In this document: piece after piece, positions 24,314 through 32,836 of the stretch
Numbering within the stretch: position 1 is the first letter of the stretch
Layout: every line of letters begins with the position of its first letter
Origin: Pseudomonas monsensis
Lineage (GTDB): Bacteria > Pseudomonadota > Gammaproteobacteria > Pseudomonadales > Pseudomonadaceae
Direction: 5' to 3'
Length of the DNA: 64,000 nucleotides
Assembly: GCF_014268495.2 (NCBI RefSeq)
Contig: NZ_CP077087.1
Location: 1,367,501 to 1,431,500 of the forward strand
The notes under the pieces: model-generated
Database searches by the model: none
Told to the model about the DNA's origin: nothing
Seen by the model: only the letters and a program-made list of their open reading frames with translations
Program-made: the position numbers and the translations under genes

Positions 24314-25780
24314 TTACTGTGGACGCTTGCGCTCAACCGCACGCAGCAGATGCGTCGGTGGCGTTTCACAGCTGATCTTGCGGCCCAGCTTCTCTTCGAT
24401 GGACGGCAACTGGTAGGAGTCGTCTTCACCGGCGAAGCTGATCGACACCCCGTCGGCACCCGCGCGACCGGTACGGCCGATGCGGTGCACGTAGTCGTCC
24501 GGCACTTCCGGCAGGGTGAAGTTGATCACGTGGCTGATGCCGTCGATGTGGATGCCGCGACCGGCGACATCGGTGGCCACCAGTACGCGGATCTTGCCTT
24601 CGCGGAAGCCTTCCAGGGTCTTGATGCGCTTGTGTTGCGGCACGTCGCCGGACAGTTGCGCGGCGTTGATGCCGTCACGCACCAGGCGTTCTTCGATACG
24701 GCGCACTTCGTCCTTGCGGTTGGCAAACACGATCACCCGCTCCCAGCCGTTGTCGTTGACCAGGTTGTAGAGCAGTTTGTATTTGTCGGCACCGGCTACC
24801 GCGTAAATGTGCTGCTCGACGTTTTCGTTGGCCACGTTGGTGACTTCGATTTCGACGATCGCAGGATCGGTGGTCCATTGCTTGGCCAGGTTCATCACGT
24901 CTTCGGTGAAGGTCGCGGAGAACAGCAGGGTCTGGCGTTCGCTTTTCGGTGGGGTCTGGCGAATGATCTGCCGCACTTGCGGGATGAAGCCCATGTCGAG
25001 CATGCGGTCGGCTTCGTCCAGCACCATCACTTCGACCATGTCCAGGTGCACGTCGCCACGCTGGTTGAAGTCGAGCAGACGGCCCGGGGTAGCGACGAGG
25101 ATGTCGCAGTGCCGCGCTTCGAGGTGTTTGAGCTGCTTGTCGAAATCCATACCGCCCACGAACGTCATCACGTTGAGGCCGGTGTACTTGGTCAGGTCGG
25201 CGGCGTCCTTGGCGATCTGCACCACCAGCTCACGGGTCGGCGCGATGATCAGCGCACGGGGTTCGCCCATGTAGCGTTCTTTCGGCGGCGGTGTCTGCAA
25301 CAGCTGAGTGATGATCGAGATCAGGAACGCGGCGGTCTTGCCGGTACCGGTCTGCGCCCGACCGATGGCGTCTTTGCCGGCGAGGGTAAAACCCAGCACC
25401 TGCGCCTGGATCGGCGTGCAATACGGAAACCCCAGGTCCTGGATGGCGTGCATCAGTTCTGGAGCGAGTTTGAAATCGTGAAAGCGGGTTTTGCCTTCCT
25501 GGGGCTCGACGGCGAAATCTTCGAGTTTCCAGGGAATGACCGGTGCCTTGGGCTTCGGTTCGCGGCGCGGCCTGGCCGGTTTCGGTGCTTCGGTGCGCAC
25601 AGGTGCGGCGGCGATAGCAGATTGCGGCTCGGACTCGGGTATCGCTACCGGAGCCGGACGTTCAGCCTTGGGCGCATCGCTGCGGGGGCCGGGGGCGTGC
25701 GACGGCGCACTGGGAACTGGCGCGAGCTGCTCAGCCTCGCTTTTACCGAACATTTTCTTGAGTGCTTCGAGCACGGTCAT
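24314..25780 (-). CDS. rhlB: DEAD-box RNA helicase RhlB
   Basis: RhlB unwinds RNA and normally works with RNase E in the degradosome. The 488-aa product has a Pro/Ala-rich N-terminal extension (about 15-95) and all helicase motifs: A-Q-T-G-T-G-K-T (motif I), P-T-R-E-L, T-P-G-R, D-E-A-D, S-A-T, and H-R-I-G-R-T-G-R (motif VI). The name follows the pseudomonad gene order, where rhlB precedes dauB; RhlE is less likely because of the N-terminal rather than C-terminal extension. Confidence 0.9.
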   Translation of the reverse strand: MTVLEALKKMFGKSEAEQLAPVPSAPSHAPGPRSDAPKAERPAPVAIPESEPQSAIAAAPVRTEAPKPARPRREPKPKAPVIPWKLEDFAVEPQEGKTRFHDFKLAPELMHAIQDLGFPYCTPIQAQVLGFTLAGKDAIGRAQTGTGKTAAFLISIITQLLQTPPPKERYMGEPRALIIAPTRELVVQIAKDAADLTKYTGLNVMTFVGGMDFDKQLKHLEARHCDILVATPGRLLDFNQRGDVHLDMVEVMVLDEADRMLDMGFIPQVRQIIRQTPPKSERQTLLFSATFTEDVMNLAKQWTTDPAIVEIEVTNVANENVEQHIYAVAGADKYKLLYNLVNDNGWERVIVFANRKDEVRRIEERLVRDGINAAQLSGDVPQHKRIKTLEGFREGKIRVLVATDVAGRGIHIDGISHVINFTLPEVPDDYVHRIGRTGRAGADGVSISFAGEDDSYQLPSIEEKLGRKISCETPPTHLLRAVERKRPQ

Positions 25781-25876
25781 CTCATCAATTGATTAAGGAA
25801 TGTACGCCGGCCAGTGTAATGCAAGAAACGGGCGCGGCGTAGTGGGATGATCAAAGCGGTCCGCCAAGCGGCCGAA

Positions 25877-26533
25877 TCAGCGCAGGCGCTCGCTCAGCCA
25901 GATGCCGATATCGCGAATTTCTTCGGGTAACACTTCGTGCTCCATTGGGTATTCCTGCCATGTCACGGTGACACCATGCTTCACCAAATGCTCATAGGCA
26001 CTGCGCCCCATCGAGTTCTGCACCACGTTATCGAACTGGCCGTGCAGGCACAGAGCGGGAATGCGCTGCTGACTGGCGGAAAACTCCATCTCGTCGGTAA
26101 AGGTCGGGGCATACGTGGAGAGGGCAAGGACGCCACCCAACGGGCCTTCCCATTTCCTGAAAGCGGTGTGCAGCACTACGGCGCCACCCTGGGAAAAACC
26201 GGCAAGGAAAATCCGCGAGGCGTCTATTCCGCTAGCTCGCTGCACGTCGATCAGTTTGACGATGCGATCTGACGATTCTTCCAGTTGCTCGCGGTCAATC
26301 GCCCGCGCCGGGCTCATGGCCTTTATGTCGTACCAGCTCGGCATTGCATAGCCGCCATTGATGGTGACGGGCAGGGTTGGCGCCTGCGGCAGGACGAAGC
26401 GAGTGCTCAGCAAGGTTTCCTGCAGGGCTTCGGCCACTGGCAGGAAGTCGTAGCGATCAGCGCCGAGGCCGTGCAGCCAGATAACGCAGGCGTCTGCGTG
26501 CTTGACGGGTTCAAGAATAAGGGGCTCGGTCAT
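25877..26533 (-). CDS. Alpha/beta-hydrolase carboxylesterase (esterase II family)
   Basis: This 218-aa cytoplasmic esterase acts on short-chain carboxylic esters and resembles P. fluorescens carboxylesterase II and PA3859. The catalytic triad is clear: Ser114 in G-F-S-Q-G, Asp168 and His199. The oxyanion-hole segment L-H-G-L-G is at 20-24. It lies 96 bases upstream of rhlB on the same strand. Its physiological substrate is unknown. Confidence 0.93.
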   Translation of the reverse strand: MTEPLILEPVKHADACVIWLHGLGADRYDFLPVAEALQETLLSTRFVLPQAPTLPVTINGGYAMPSWYDIKAMSPARAIDREQLEESSDRIVKLIDVQRASGIDASRIFLAGFSQGGAVVLHTAFRKWEGPLGGVLALSTYAPTFTDEMEFSASQQRIPALCLHGQFDNVVQNSMGRSAYEHLVKHGVTVTWQEYPMEHEVLPEEIRDIGIWLSERLR

Positions 26534-27001
26534 GGCTGCTCCAATAGTGTGCGGGCGCGCTCATTGAGTGCGTGATTTGCGTGCGCGCCCGGTCGATCCG
26601 TTAAGAAGATGTCGCAAGGCTACAAGTTTTGCTATTGACCTGTCGCGCAATCGCTTAAGCAAGCGGTGTGGTACGGGCTTTGCTTTGGAGGACTCTGTAC
26701 GAAGCATCCTGCGCGCGGCGGTAACACTATCAGTGTACGACTTGCGACGGGATTGCAACGAATCCGGTGATGGATGTTCGCCAATGGCCACTACGGGCTT
26801 AGCGAACGTGAAAGGGCTACAGCCCGTTCGGCCGATTGGTGAGAAGTGAGTTGTCCATGATGTGGATTTTCTCCTACTAGACTCATAGCGAAGGTCTTAC
26901 GTCGGTTGACCCCAAAAAAAGCCAACACGGGTCAACAACGCCTCAAAAGGGTGCGACTGGACTCAAGCTCCGACACAACAAGAGCAAAACTGGAGGTTTG
27001 A
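26534..27001. other. 468-base regulatory gap upstream of aapJ
   Basis: Between divergent esterase and aapJ. A 76-codon minus-strand frame (26561-26791) shows no domain and no good ribosome site. The only strong structure seen is the inverted repeat at 26905-26936. No sigma-54 -24/-12 element was recognised. Confidence 0.5.
26905..26936 (+). promoter_or_regulatory. Inverted repeat upstream of aapJ
   Basis: GTTGACCC (26905-26912) is perfectly inverted by GGGTCAAC (26929-26936), centred about 80 bases before the aapJ ATG. It could be an operator or activator site for the amino acid transporter operon; the cognate regulator is unknown. Confidence 0.4.
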
Positions 27002-28033
27002 ATGAAGATGTTGAAATCCACTCTGGCGATCGTGACTGCAGCAACAGTGCTCGGCGTCAGCGGGTTCGCTCAGGCGGGTGCAACCCTGGATGCCGTGCAG
27101 AAGAAAGGTTTCGTGCAGTGTGGCGTGAGCGACGGTCTGCCGGGCTTCTCGGTTCCGGACGCAACCGGCAAGATCCTCGGCATCGACGCTGACGTCTGCC
27201 GTGCCGTTGCCGCTGCGGTATTCGGCGACGCGACCAAGGTCAAGTTCAGTCAGTTGAACGCCAAGGAGCGCTTCACCGCGCTGCAATCGGGCGAGATCGA
27301 CATCCTGTCGCGCAACACCACCATGACCAGCTCGCGTGACGCAGGCATGGGCCTGAAATTCCCGGGCTTCATCACCTACTACGATGGCATCGGCTTCCTG
27401 GTAAACAACAAGCTGGGCGTGAAGAGTGCCAAGGAACTGGACGGTGCAACCATCTGCATCCAGGCCGGTACCACCACCGAGCTGAACGTTTCCGACTACT
27501 TCCGTGGCAACGGTCTGAAATACACCCCGATCACCTTCGACACCTCCGATGAAAGCGCCAAGTCGCTGGAATCCGGTCGTTGCGACGTGCTGACCTCGGA
27601 CAAATCCCAACTCTTCGCCCAGCGTTCCAAGCTGGCGTCGCCGAAGGACTACGTGGTTCTGCCGGAAACCATTTCCAAAGAACCGCTGGGCCCGGTCGTG
27701 CGTAACGGCGACGACGAGTGGTTGGCCATCGTGCGCTGGGTTGGCTACGCGCTGCTCAACGCTGAAGAAGCCGGCATCACTTCGAAGAACGTCGAAGCCG
27801 AAGCCAAGTCGACCAAGAACCCGGACGTCGCGCGGATGCTCGGCGCTGACGGTGAATACGGTAAAGACCTGAAGCTGCCGAAAGACTGGGTTGTGCAGAT
27901 CGTCAAGCAAGTCGGCAACTACGGTGAAATCTTCGAGAAAAACCTCGGCAAGAGCACGCCGCTGGAAATCGACCGTGGCCTGAACGCCCTGTGGAACAAC
28001 GGCGGCATTCAGTACGCACCACCAGTGCGCTAA
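27002..28033 (+). CDS. aapJ: General L-amino acid ABC transporter, periplasmic binding protein AapJ
   Basis: AapJ delivers a broad range of L-amino acids to the AapQMP membrane complex. The 343-aa product has a signal peptide (1-25, G-F-A-Q-A) and the family 3 solute-binding fold, with two Cys pairs characteristic of the Aap group. GGAGG lies 5 bases before the ATG. It is the first gene of aapJQMP, 66 bases ahead of aapQ; the higher demand for binding protein suggests a processing or attenuation site in that gap, but none was proven. Confidence 0.95.
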   Translation: MKMLKSTLAIVTAATVLGVSGFAQAGATLDAVQKKGFVQCGVSDGLPGFSVPDATGKILGIDADVCRAVAAAVFGDATKVKFSQLNAKERFTALQSGEIDILSRNTTMTSSRDAGMGLKFPGFITYYDGIGFLVNNKLGVKSAKELDGATICIQAGTTTELNVSDYFRGNGLKYTPITFDTSDESAKSLESGRCDVLTSDKSQLFAQRSKLASPKDYVVLPETISKEPLGPVVRNGDDEWLAIVRWVGYALLNAEEAGITSKNVEAEAKSTKNPDVARMLGADGEYGKDLKLPKDWVVQIVKQVGNYGEIFEKNLGKSTPLEIDRGLNALWNNGGIQYAPPVR

Positions 28034-28099
28034 TGGTTCTATCGCCCGGCGGGCCAACCGCCGGGTGATGTTCTTGTTCCATTTCTTCCGGGGCACTTC

Positions 28100-29281
28100 A
28101 TGCAAAATTCAATCGGCGCACCAAAGCAGAGGCTCAGCCTCAGCGATCCACGAGTGCGTGCGTGGCTCTTCCAGATCATCACCGTTGTGGCGGTGGTCTC
28201 GCTGGGCTGGTACCTGTTCGACAACACGCAAACCAACCTTCAGCACCGGGGCATTACCTCCGGTTTCGGCTTTCTGGAGCGCAGTGCCGGGTTCGGCATC
28301 GCTCAACACCTGATCGACTACACCGAAGCGGACAGTTATGCCCGGGTGTTTGTCATCGGTCTGCTCAACACGTTGCTGGTGACCGTGATCGGCGTGATCC
28401 TGGCGACGATCCTCGGGTTCATCATCGGTGTGGCGCGGCTGTCGCAGAACTGGATCATCAGCAAACTGGCGACCGTGTATGTGGAAGTGTTCCGCAACAT
28501 TCCGCCGCTGCTGCAAATCCTGTTCTGGTATTTCGCGGTGTTCCTGACCATGCCGGGGCCGCGCAACAGTCACAACTTCGGCGACACCTTCTTCGTCAGC
28601 AGCCGTGGCCTGAACATGCCGGCCGCGCTGGCAGCCGACGGCTTCTGGGCGTTCGTGATCAGCATCGTCGTGGCCATCATCGCCACGGTCCTGATGTGCC
28701 GCTGGGCCAACAAACGCTTCGAAGAAACCGGCGTGCCGTTCCACAAGTTCTGGACGGGGCTGGCGATCATGCTGGTGATCCCGGCCTTGTGCGCGCTGAT
28801 CTTCGGCGCCCCGCTGCACTGGGAGATGCCGAAGCTGCAAGGCTTCAACTTCGTCGGTGGCTGGGTGCTGATCCCGGAATTGCTCGCCCTGACGCTGGCC
28901 CTGACCGTGTACACCGCGGCGTTCATCGCCGAGATCGTGCGCTCCGGGATCAAGTCGGTCAGCCACGGCCAGACCGAAGCGGCACGCTCCCTGGGCCTGC
29001 GCAACGGTCCGACCCTGCGCAAGGTGATCATCCCGCAAGCCCTGCGCGTGATCATTCCGCCACTGACCAGCCAATACCTGAACCTGGCGAAAAACTCGTC
29101 CCTGGCGGCCGGTATCGGTTACCCGGAAATGGTTTCGCTGTTCGCCGGCACCGTGCTCAACCAGACCGGTCAGGCGATCGAGGTGATTGCCATCACCATG
29201 AGCGTTTACCTGGCGATCAGTATCAGCATTTCCCTGCTGATGAACTGGTACAACAAGCGCATTGCGCTGATCGAGCGGTAA
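28100..29281 (+). CDS. aapQ: General L-amino acid ABC transporter permease AapQ
   Basis: AapQ is one of two inner-membrane permeases of the general amino acid importer. The 393-aa product has an extended N-terminal region with separated membrane helices and a C-terminal HisM-type domain. That domain carries the EAA loop (T-E-A-A-R-S-L-G-L-R) that contacts the ATPase. It ends 10 bases before aapM. Confidence 0.95.
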   Translation: MQNSIGAPKQRLSLSDPRVRAWLFQIITVVAVVSLGWYLFDNTQTNLQHRGITSGFGFLERSAGFGIAQHLIDYTEADSYARVFVIGLLNTLLVTVIGVILATILGFIIGVARLSQNWIISKLATVYVEVFRNIPPLLQILFWYFAVFLTMPGPRNSHNFGDTFFVSSRGLNMPAALAADGFWAFVISIVVAIIATVLMCRWANKRFEETGVPFHKFWTGLAIMLVIPALCALIFGAPLHWEMPKLQGFNFVGGWVLIPELLALTLALTVYTAAFIAEIVRSGIKSVSHGQTEAARSLGLRNGPTLRKVIIPQALRVIIPPLTSQYLNLAKNSSLAAGIGYPEMVSLFAGTVLNQTGQAIEVIAITMSVYLAISISISLLMNWYNKRIALIER

Positions 29282-29291
29282 GGAAAAGCGC

Positions 29292-30386
29292 ATGAGTACT
29301 CATACTTTCAAACCCGACATGCCCCCACCGAGCAGCAGCATCGGTGTGGTGGCATGGATGCGCGCGAACATGTTCTCCAGCTGGCTCAACACCCTGCTGA
29401 CGCTGTTCGCGTTCTACCTGATCTATCTGGTGGTTCCTCCGATTCTCAGTTGGGCGATTCTCGATGCCAACTGGGTCGGCACCACTCGCGCCGATTGCAC
29501 CAAGGACGGCGCCTGCTGGGTGTTCATTCAGCAGCGTTTTGGTCAGTTCATGTACGGCTACTACCCGCCGGAACTGCGCTGGCGCGTGGACCTGACCGTG
29601 TGGCTGGCGGTGATCGGCGTGGCGCCACTGTTCATCTCGCGCTTCCCGCGTAAAGCGGTGTACGGGCTGAGCTTCCTGGTGCTGTACCCGATCATTGCCT
29701 ACATCCTGCTGCACGGCGGTTTCGGTCTGAGCAATGTGGCGACCAGCCAGTGGGGCGGTTTGATGCTGACCCTGGTGATCGCCACGGTCGGTATCGCCGG
29801 GGCCTTGCCACTGGGGATTGTGCTGGCGCTGGGGCGCCGTTCGAACATGCCGGCGATTCGTGTGGTCTGCGTGACCTTCATCGAATTCTGGCGCGGCGTG
29901 CCGTTGATCACGGTGCTGTTCATGTCCTCGGTGATGCTGCCGCTGTTCCTGCCCGAAGGCATGAACTTCGACAAACTGCTGCGGGCGCTGATCGGCGTGA
30001 TTCTGTTCCAGTCGGCCTATGTGGCCGAGGTGGTGCGCGGCGGTCTGCAAGCGATCCCGAAAGGTCAGTACGAAGCGGCTGCGGCGATGGGCCTCGGCTA
30101 CTGGCGTGCGATGGGCCTGGTGATTCTGCCGCAAGCCCTGAAGCTGGTGATTCCCGGCATCGTCAACACCTTCATTGCGCTGTTCAAGGACACCAGTCTG
30201 GTGATCATCATCGGCCTGTTTGACCTGCTCAACAGCGTCAAGCAAGCCGCTGCCGATCCGAAATGGCTGGGCATGGCCACCGAAGGCTACGTGTTCGCCG
30301 CCCTGGTGTTCTGGATTTTCTGTTTTGGTATGTCGCGCTATTCCATGCATCTGGAACGCAAGCTCGACACTGGCCACAAGCGTTAG
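29292..30386 (+). CDS. aapM: General L-amino acid ABC transporter permease AapM
   Basis: AapM pairs with AapQ to form the pore. The 364-aa product has several N-terminal membrane helices, and a HisM-type C-terminal domain with the coupling loop Q-Y-E-A-A-A-A-M-G-L. It lies 10 bases after aapQ and 11 before aapP, as part of one operon. Confidence 0.95.
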   Translation: MSTHTFKPDMPPPSSSIGVVAWMRANMFSSWLNTLLTLFAFYLIYLVVPPILSWAILDANWVGTTRADCTKDGACWVFIQQRFGQFMYGYYPPELRWRVDLTVWLAVIGVAPLFISRFPRKAVYGLSFLVLYPIIAYILLHGGFGLSNVATSQWGGLMLTLVIATVGIAGALPLGIVLALGRRSNMPAIRVVCVTFIEFWRGVPLITVLFMSSVMLPLFLPEGMNFDKLLRALIGVILFQSAYVAEVVRGGLQAIPKGQYEAAAAMGLGYWRAMGLVILPQALKLVIPGIVNTFIALFKDTSLVIIIGLFDLLNSVKQAAADPKWLGMATEGYVFAALVFWIFCFGMSRYSMHLERKLDTGHKR

Positions 30387-30397
30387 GAGTTCTGTAA

Positions 30398-31162
30398 ATG
30401 AGTGAAGCAATCAAAAAGCCTGTAGGTCCTGAAGGCATTATTCAGATGCAGGGCGTGAACAAGTGGTACGGCCAGTTCCACGTGCTGAAAGACATCAACC
30501 TCAACGTCAAACAGGGCGAGCGTATCGTCCTGTGCGGCCCATCGGGTTCCGGCAAGTCGACCACCATTCGCTGCCTCAATCGTCTGGAAGAACACCAGCA
30601 GGGCCGCATCGTCGTCGACGGCGTGGAACTGACCAACGACCTCAAGCAGATCGAAGCGATCCGCCGCGAAGTCGGCATGGTGTTCCAGCACTTCAACCTG
30701 TTCCCGCACCTGACCATTTTGCAGAACTGCACCCTGGCGCCAATGTGGGTGCGCAAGATGCCCAAGCGCAAGGCCGAGGAAATCGCCATGCATTACCTGG
30801 AGCGCGTACGCATTCCAGAGCAGGCGCACAAGTTTCCGGGGCAACTGTCCGGTGGTCAGCAACAGCGTGTGGCGATTGCCCGCGCGCTGTGCATGAAGCC
30901 GAAAATCATGCTGTTCGACGAACCGACCTCGGCGCTCGACCCGGAAATGGTGAAAGAAGTGCTCGACACCATGATCGGTCTGGCTGAAGACGGCATGACC
31001 ATGCTCTGCGTGACCCACGAAATGGGCTTCGCCCGCACCGTGGCCAACCGCGTGATCTTCATGGACAAGGGCGAAATCGTTGAACAGGCGGCGCCGAATG
31101 ACTTCTTTGATAATCCGCAGAATGATCGGACTAAGTTGTTCTTGAGTCAGATTTTGCATTGA
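30398..31162 (+). CDS. aapP: General L-amino acid ABC transporter ATPase AapP
   Basis: AapP powers the importer. The 254-aa product has Walker A G-P-S-G-S-G-K-S-T (about 43-51), the signature L-S-G-G-Q-Q-Q-R and Walker B I-M-L-F-D-E-P, typical of polar amino acid ATPases. It is the last gene of aapJQMP and is followed by an intrinsic terminator. Confidence 0.96.
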   Translation: MSEAIKKPVGPEGIIQMQGVNKWYGQFHVLKDINLNVKQGERIVLCGPSGSGKSTTIRCLNRLEEHQQGRIVVDGVELTNDLKQIEAIRREVGMVFQHFNLFPHLTILQNCTLAPMWVRKMPKRKAEEIAMHYLERVRIPEQAHKFPGQLSGGQQQRVAIARALCMKPKIMLFDEPTSALDPEMVKEVLDTMIGLAEDGMTMLCVTHEMGFARTVANRVIFMDKGEIVEQAAPNDFFDNPQNDRTKLFLSQILH

Positions 31163-31179
31163 TGGTTTTTGCGTAAATC

Positions 31180-31209
31180 AAACCCGGCCTTGTGCCGGGT
31201 TTGTTTTTT
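31180..31209 (+). terminator. Intrinsic terminator of aapJQMP
   Basis: AAACCCGGC pairs with GCCGGGTTT around a CTTGT loop, followed by GTTTTTT. It lies 18 bases after the aapP stop. Confidence 0.95.
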
Positions 31210-31213
31210 GGAG

Positions 31214-31702
31214 TCAGGAAGCGGTGAGGGTTTCGTGTTCCTTGTGCACGGTGTGGGTGAAACCTCGCAGGTCTGCGCCTTCAGCCAAGGTCTGGATATC
31301 GACGAGCATGTAGGGATGACGATCCAATAGACGCATCAGCAGCACCAATGCTTTGGGTGGAAGTAACTCACCGCGTTCGTAGCGAGAGAATGCGTTATGC
31401 CCGCCACCAGAGAGCAGTTGCACCGTCTCTTTCTGCGTCAGGTGCAGTTTGCGTCGAATACGTTTCATCTCGGCGCCGATCATTTGTCTGCCAGCGAGAA
31501 CCAACTCGTCACCGGCATTACAATAACGCTCAGCACTATCGGTGTCGAAATCCCATTCCACTTCACCGCACTTCTGGCACTCCCAACCAGATAGATCGTC
31601 TACACGGCGCTCCATGCCTTTGACACTCAGGGTTTCTCCGCGACCCTCGAAATGCCTCATTCCCTCACGTGCACCGCAGCTGACACATTGCTGGGTTTTC
31701 AT
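31214..31702 (-). CDS. mqsA: Antitoxin MqsA (zinc-binding, HTH)
   Basis: MqsA neutralises the MqsR ribonuclease and represses its own promoter. The 162-aa product has an N-terminal zinc site with Cys6/Cys9 and Cys42/Cys45 (E. coli 3/6/37/40), and an XRE-type HTH with N-A-F-S-R-Y-E-R-G (about 103-111) carrying the DNA-contacting Asn and Arg. It is about 30 residues longer than E. coli MqsA, mostly as a C-terminal tail. The start overlaps the mqsR stop by 4 bases. Confidence 0.9.
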   Translation of the reverse strand: MKTQQCVSCGAREGMRHFEGRGETLSVKGMERRVDDLSGWECQKCGEVEWDFDTDSAERYCNAGDELVLAGRQMIGAEMKRIRRKLHLTQKETVQLLSGGGHNAFSRYERGELLPPKALVLLMRLLDRHPYMLVDIQTLAEGADLRGFTHTVHKEHETLTAS

Positions 31703-32010
31703 GGGTTTTTCTCCTTGAAGGAGATTGCCGGTGGGCTGCCGCCGGGGCGGTAGGTCACCTTGATGTAAATCTCCTGATCTCGTGAATTGATGTGATACAC
31801 GTCTTGCCAGATTCGATGATCGTCATAAGTAGTCATCGATTTGTACAACATCCGGGTTTGTAGCTCGAAAACGATCTCTAGCATTTCGCTGAGGTTGAAG
31901 CCGAGCTTCTCCGCTGATTTGACCGAAGCTTTTGTGAACGCTTTTTGACCTAACCGCCTCACCTCAGCCTTGATTACCGCCAGCTCATAATGGGGTGTGT
32001 TCTTTTCCAT
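31699..32010 (-). CDS. mqsR: mRNA interferase toxin MqsR
   Basis: MqsR is a RelE-fold ribonuclease that cleaves mRNA at GCU (GCN) sites. The 103-aa product begins M-E-K-x-T-P-H like E. coli MqsR and keeps K-S-M-T-T-Y and I-W-Q-D-V-Y. The catalytic residues Lys57, Gln69 and Tyr82 align one position from E. coli Lys56/Gln68/Tyr81, so the toxin looks active. Toxin precedes antitoxin, as in E. coli. Lower GC than the surroundings suggests acquisition. Confidence 0.92.
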   Translation of the reverse strand: MEKNTPHYELAVIKAEVRRLGQKAFTKASVKSAEKLGFNLSEMLEIVFELQTRMLYKSMTTYDDHRIWQDVYHINSRDQEIYIKVTYRPGGSPPAISFKEKNP

Positions 32011-32033
32011 AAGAAACCAAAACCCTGTCCCTG

Positions 32034-32056
32034 AAATTACCCTTAAAGGGTAATTT
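32034..32056 (-). promoter_or_regulatory. Perfect palindrome upstream of mqsRA (candidate MqsA operator)
   Basis: AAATTACCCTT-A-AAGGGTAATTT is a perfect 11-bp inverted repeat with a 1-base spacer, 24 bases before the mqsR ATG. E. coli MqsA binds a similar ACCT-N-AGGT palindrome in its own promoter, so autorepression is likely. Confidence 0.75.
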
Positions 32057-32143
32057 TGACCAATCGAAAATGCCGCTCCATGTGTCTCCGATTGACCCTA
32101 GGTGGTTGCCGTCCTACACGGGTCTGACTAACATGTCAGAAAA

Positions 32144-32164
32144 TTCATCCTATGATTGGATGAA
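32144..32164 (+). promoter_or_regulatory. Inverted repeat before the GntR gene (candidate autoregulatory operator)
   Basis: TTCATCC (32144-32150) is inverted by GGATGAA (32158-32164), ending 12 bases before the regulator's ATG and overlapping its ribosome site. The spacing fits a FadR/FCD-type GntR dimer. Confidence 0.5.
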
Positions 32165-32176
32165 AGGGCGAATCCT

Positions 32177-32836
32177 ATGTCAGACATTTCTCCACTTATC
32201 AAACGATCCTTGGTCGATCAGGCCCTGGATCAACTCCGCCAGCGCATCAACAGCGGTGCCTGGAAGGTCGGCGAGCGTCTGCCGACCGAGCCGGAGCTGT
32301 GTGCCGAGCTGGGCATCAGCCGCAACACCGTGCGCGAAGCCATGCGCGTGCTGGCGTTTTCCGGATTGATCGAGATTCGCCAGGGCGATGGCAGTTACTT
32401 GCGCGCCGTGGTTGATCCGCTCGACACGCTCAAAGCCTTGTCGCGCTGCTCGCTCGATCAGGCACGGGAAACCCGACATATCCTCGAAGTCGAGGCCATC
32501 GGCCTGGCGGCGTTGCGCCGTACCGACGAGGACCTCGTCGCATTACGTGAGGCGCTTGGCACCAGCGGCAGCCACTACCACGGCGATCTCGACACCTACA
32601 TCGCTTGCGATCTGGTGTTCCACCGCCGTCTGGTCGACGCCGCGCACAACCCGACCCTCAGCGAGCTGTATCGCTATTTCTCCAGCATCGTCGGCGCGCA
32701 ATTGCGCCAGACCCTGAACATCGTCCCGCGCCGTCAGGAAGTGTTCGACTTGCACATCGAGCTGCTCGATGCGGTCGAGCAACGCGATCCGGAACGGGCC
32801 AAAGCCTTGTCGAGGCAGTTGATCAATGAACCTTGA
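32177..32836 (+). CDS. GntR-family (FadR/FCD) transcriptional regulator
   Basis: The 219-aa product has an N-terminal winged helix (about 10-75; L-G-I-S-R-N-T-V-R-E-A-M) and a C-terminal FCD ligand-binding domain with His/Asp residues likely to hold a metal or small acid (D-L-V-F-H-R-R-L near 150, H near 195). A TTG seven codons earlier is possible, but the ATG at 32177 has AAAGGG 8 bases before it. It overlaps the exporter gene by 11 bases, so it should regulate that transporter and itself. Confidence 0.9.
   Translation: MSDISPLIKRSLVDQALDQLRQRINSGAWKVGERLPTEPELCAELGISRNTVREAMRVLAFSGLIEIRQGDGSYLRAVVDPLDTLKALSRCSLDQARETRHILEVEAIGLAALRRTDEDLVALREALGTSGSHYHGDLDTYIACDLVFHRRLVDAAHNPTLSELYRYFSSIVGAQLRQTLNIVPRRQEVFDLHIELLDAVEQRDPERAKALSRQLINEP

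Noticed and set aside
26561..26791. 76-codon frame between the esterase gene and aapJ
   Set aside because: Basic, low-complexity product without a start signal; appears by chance.
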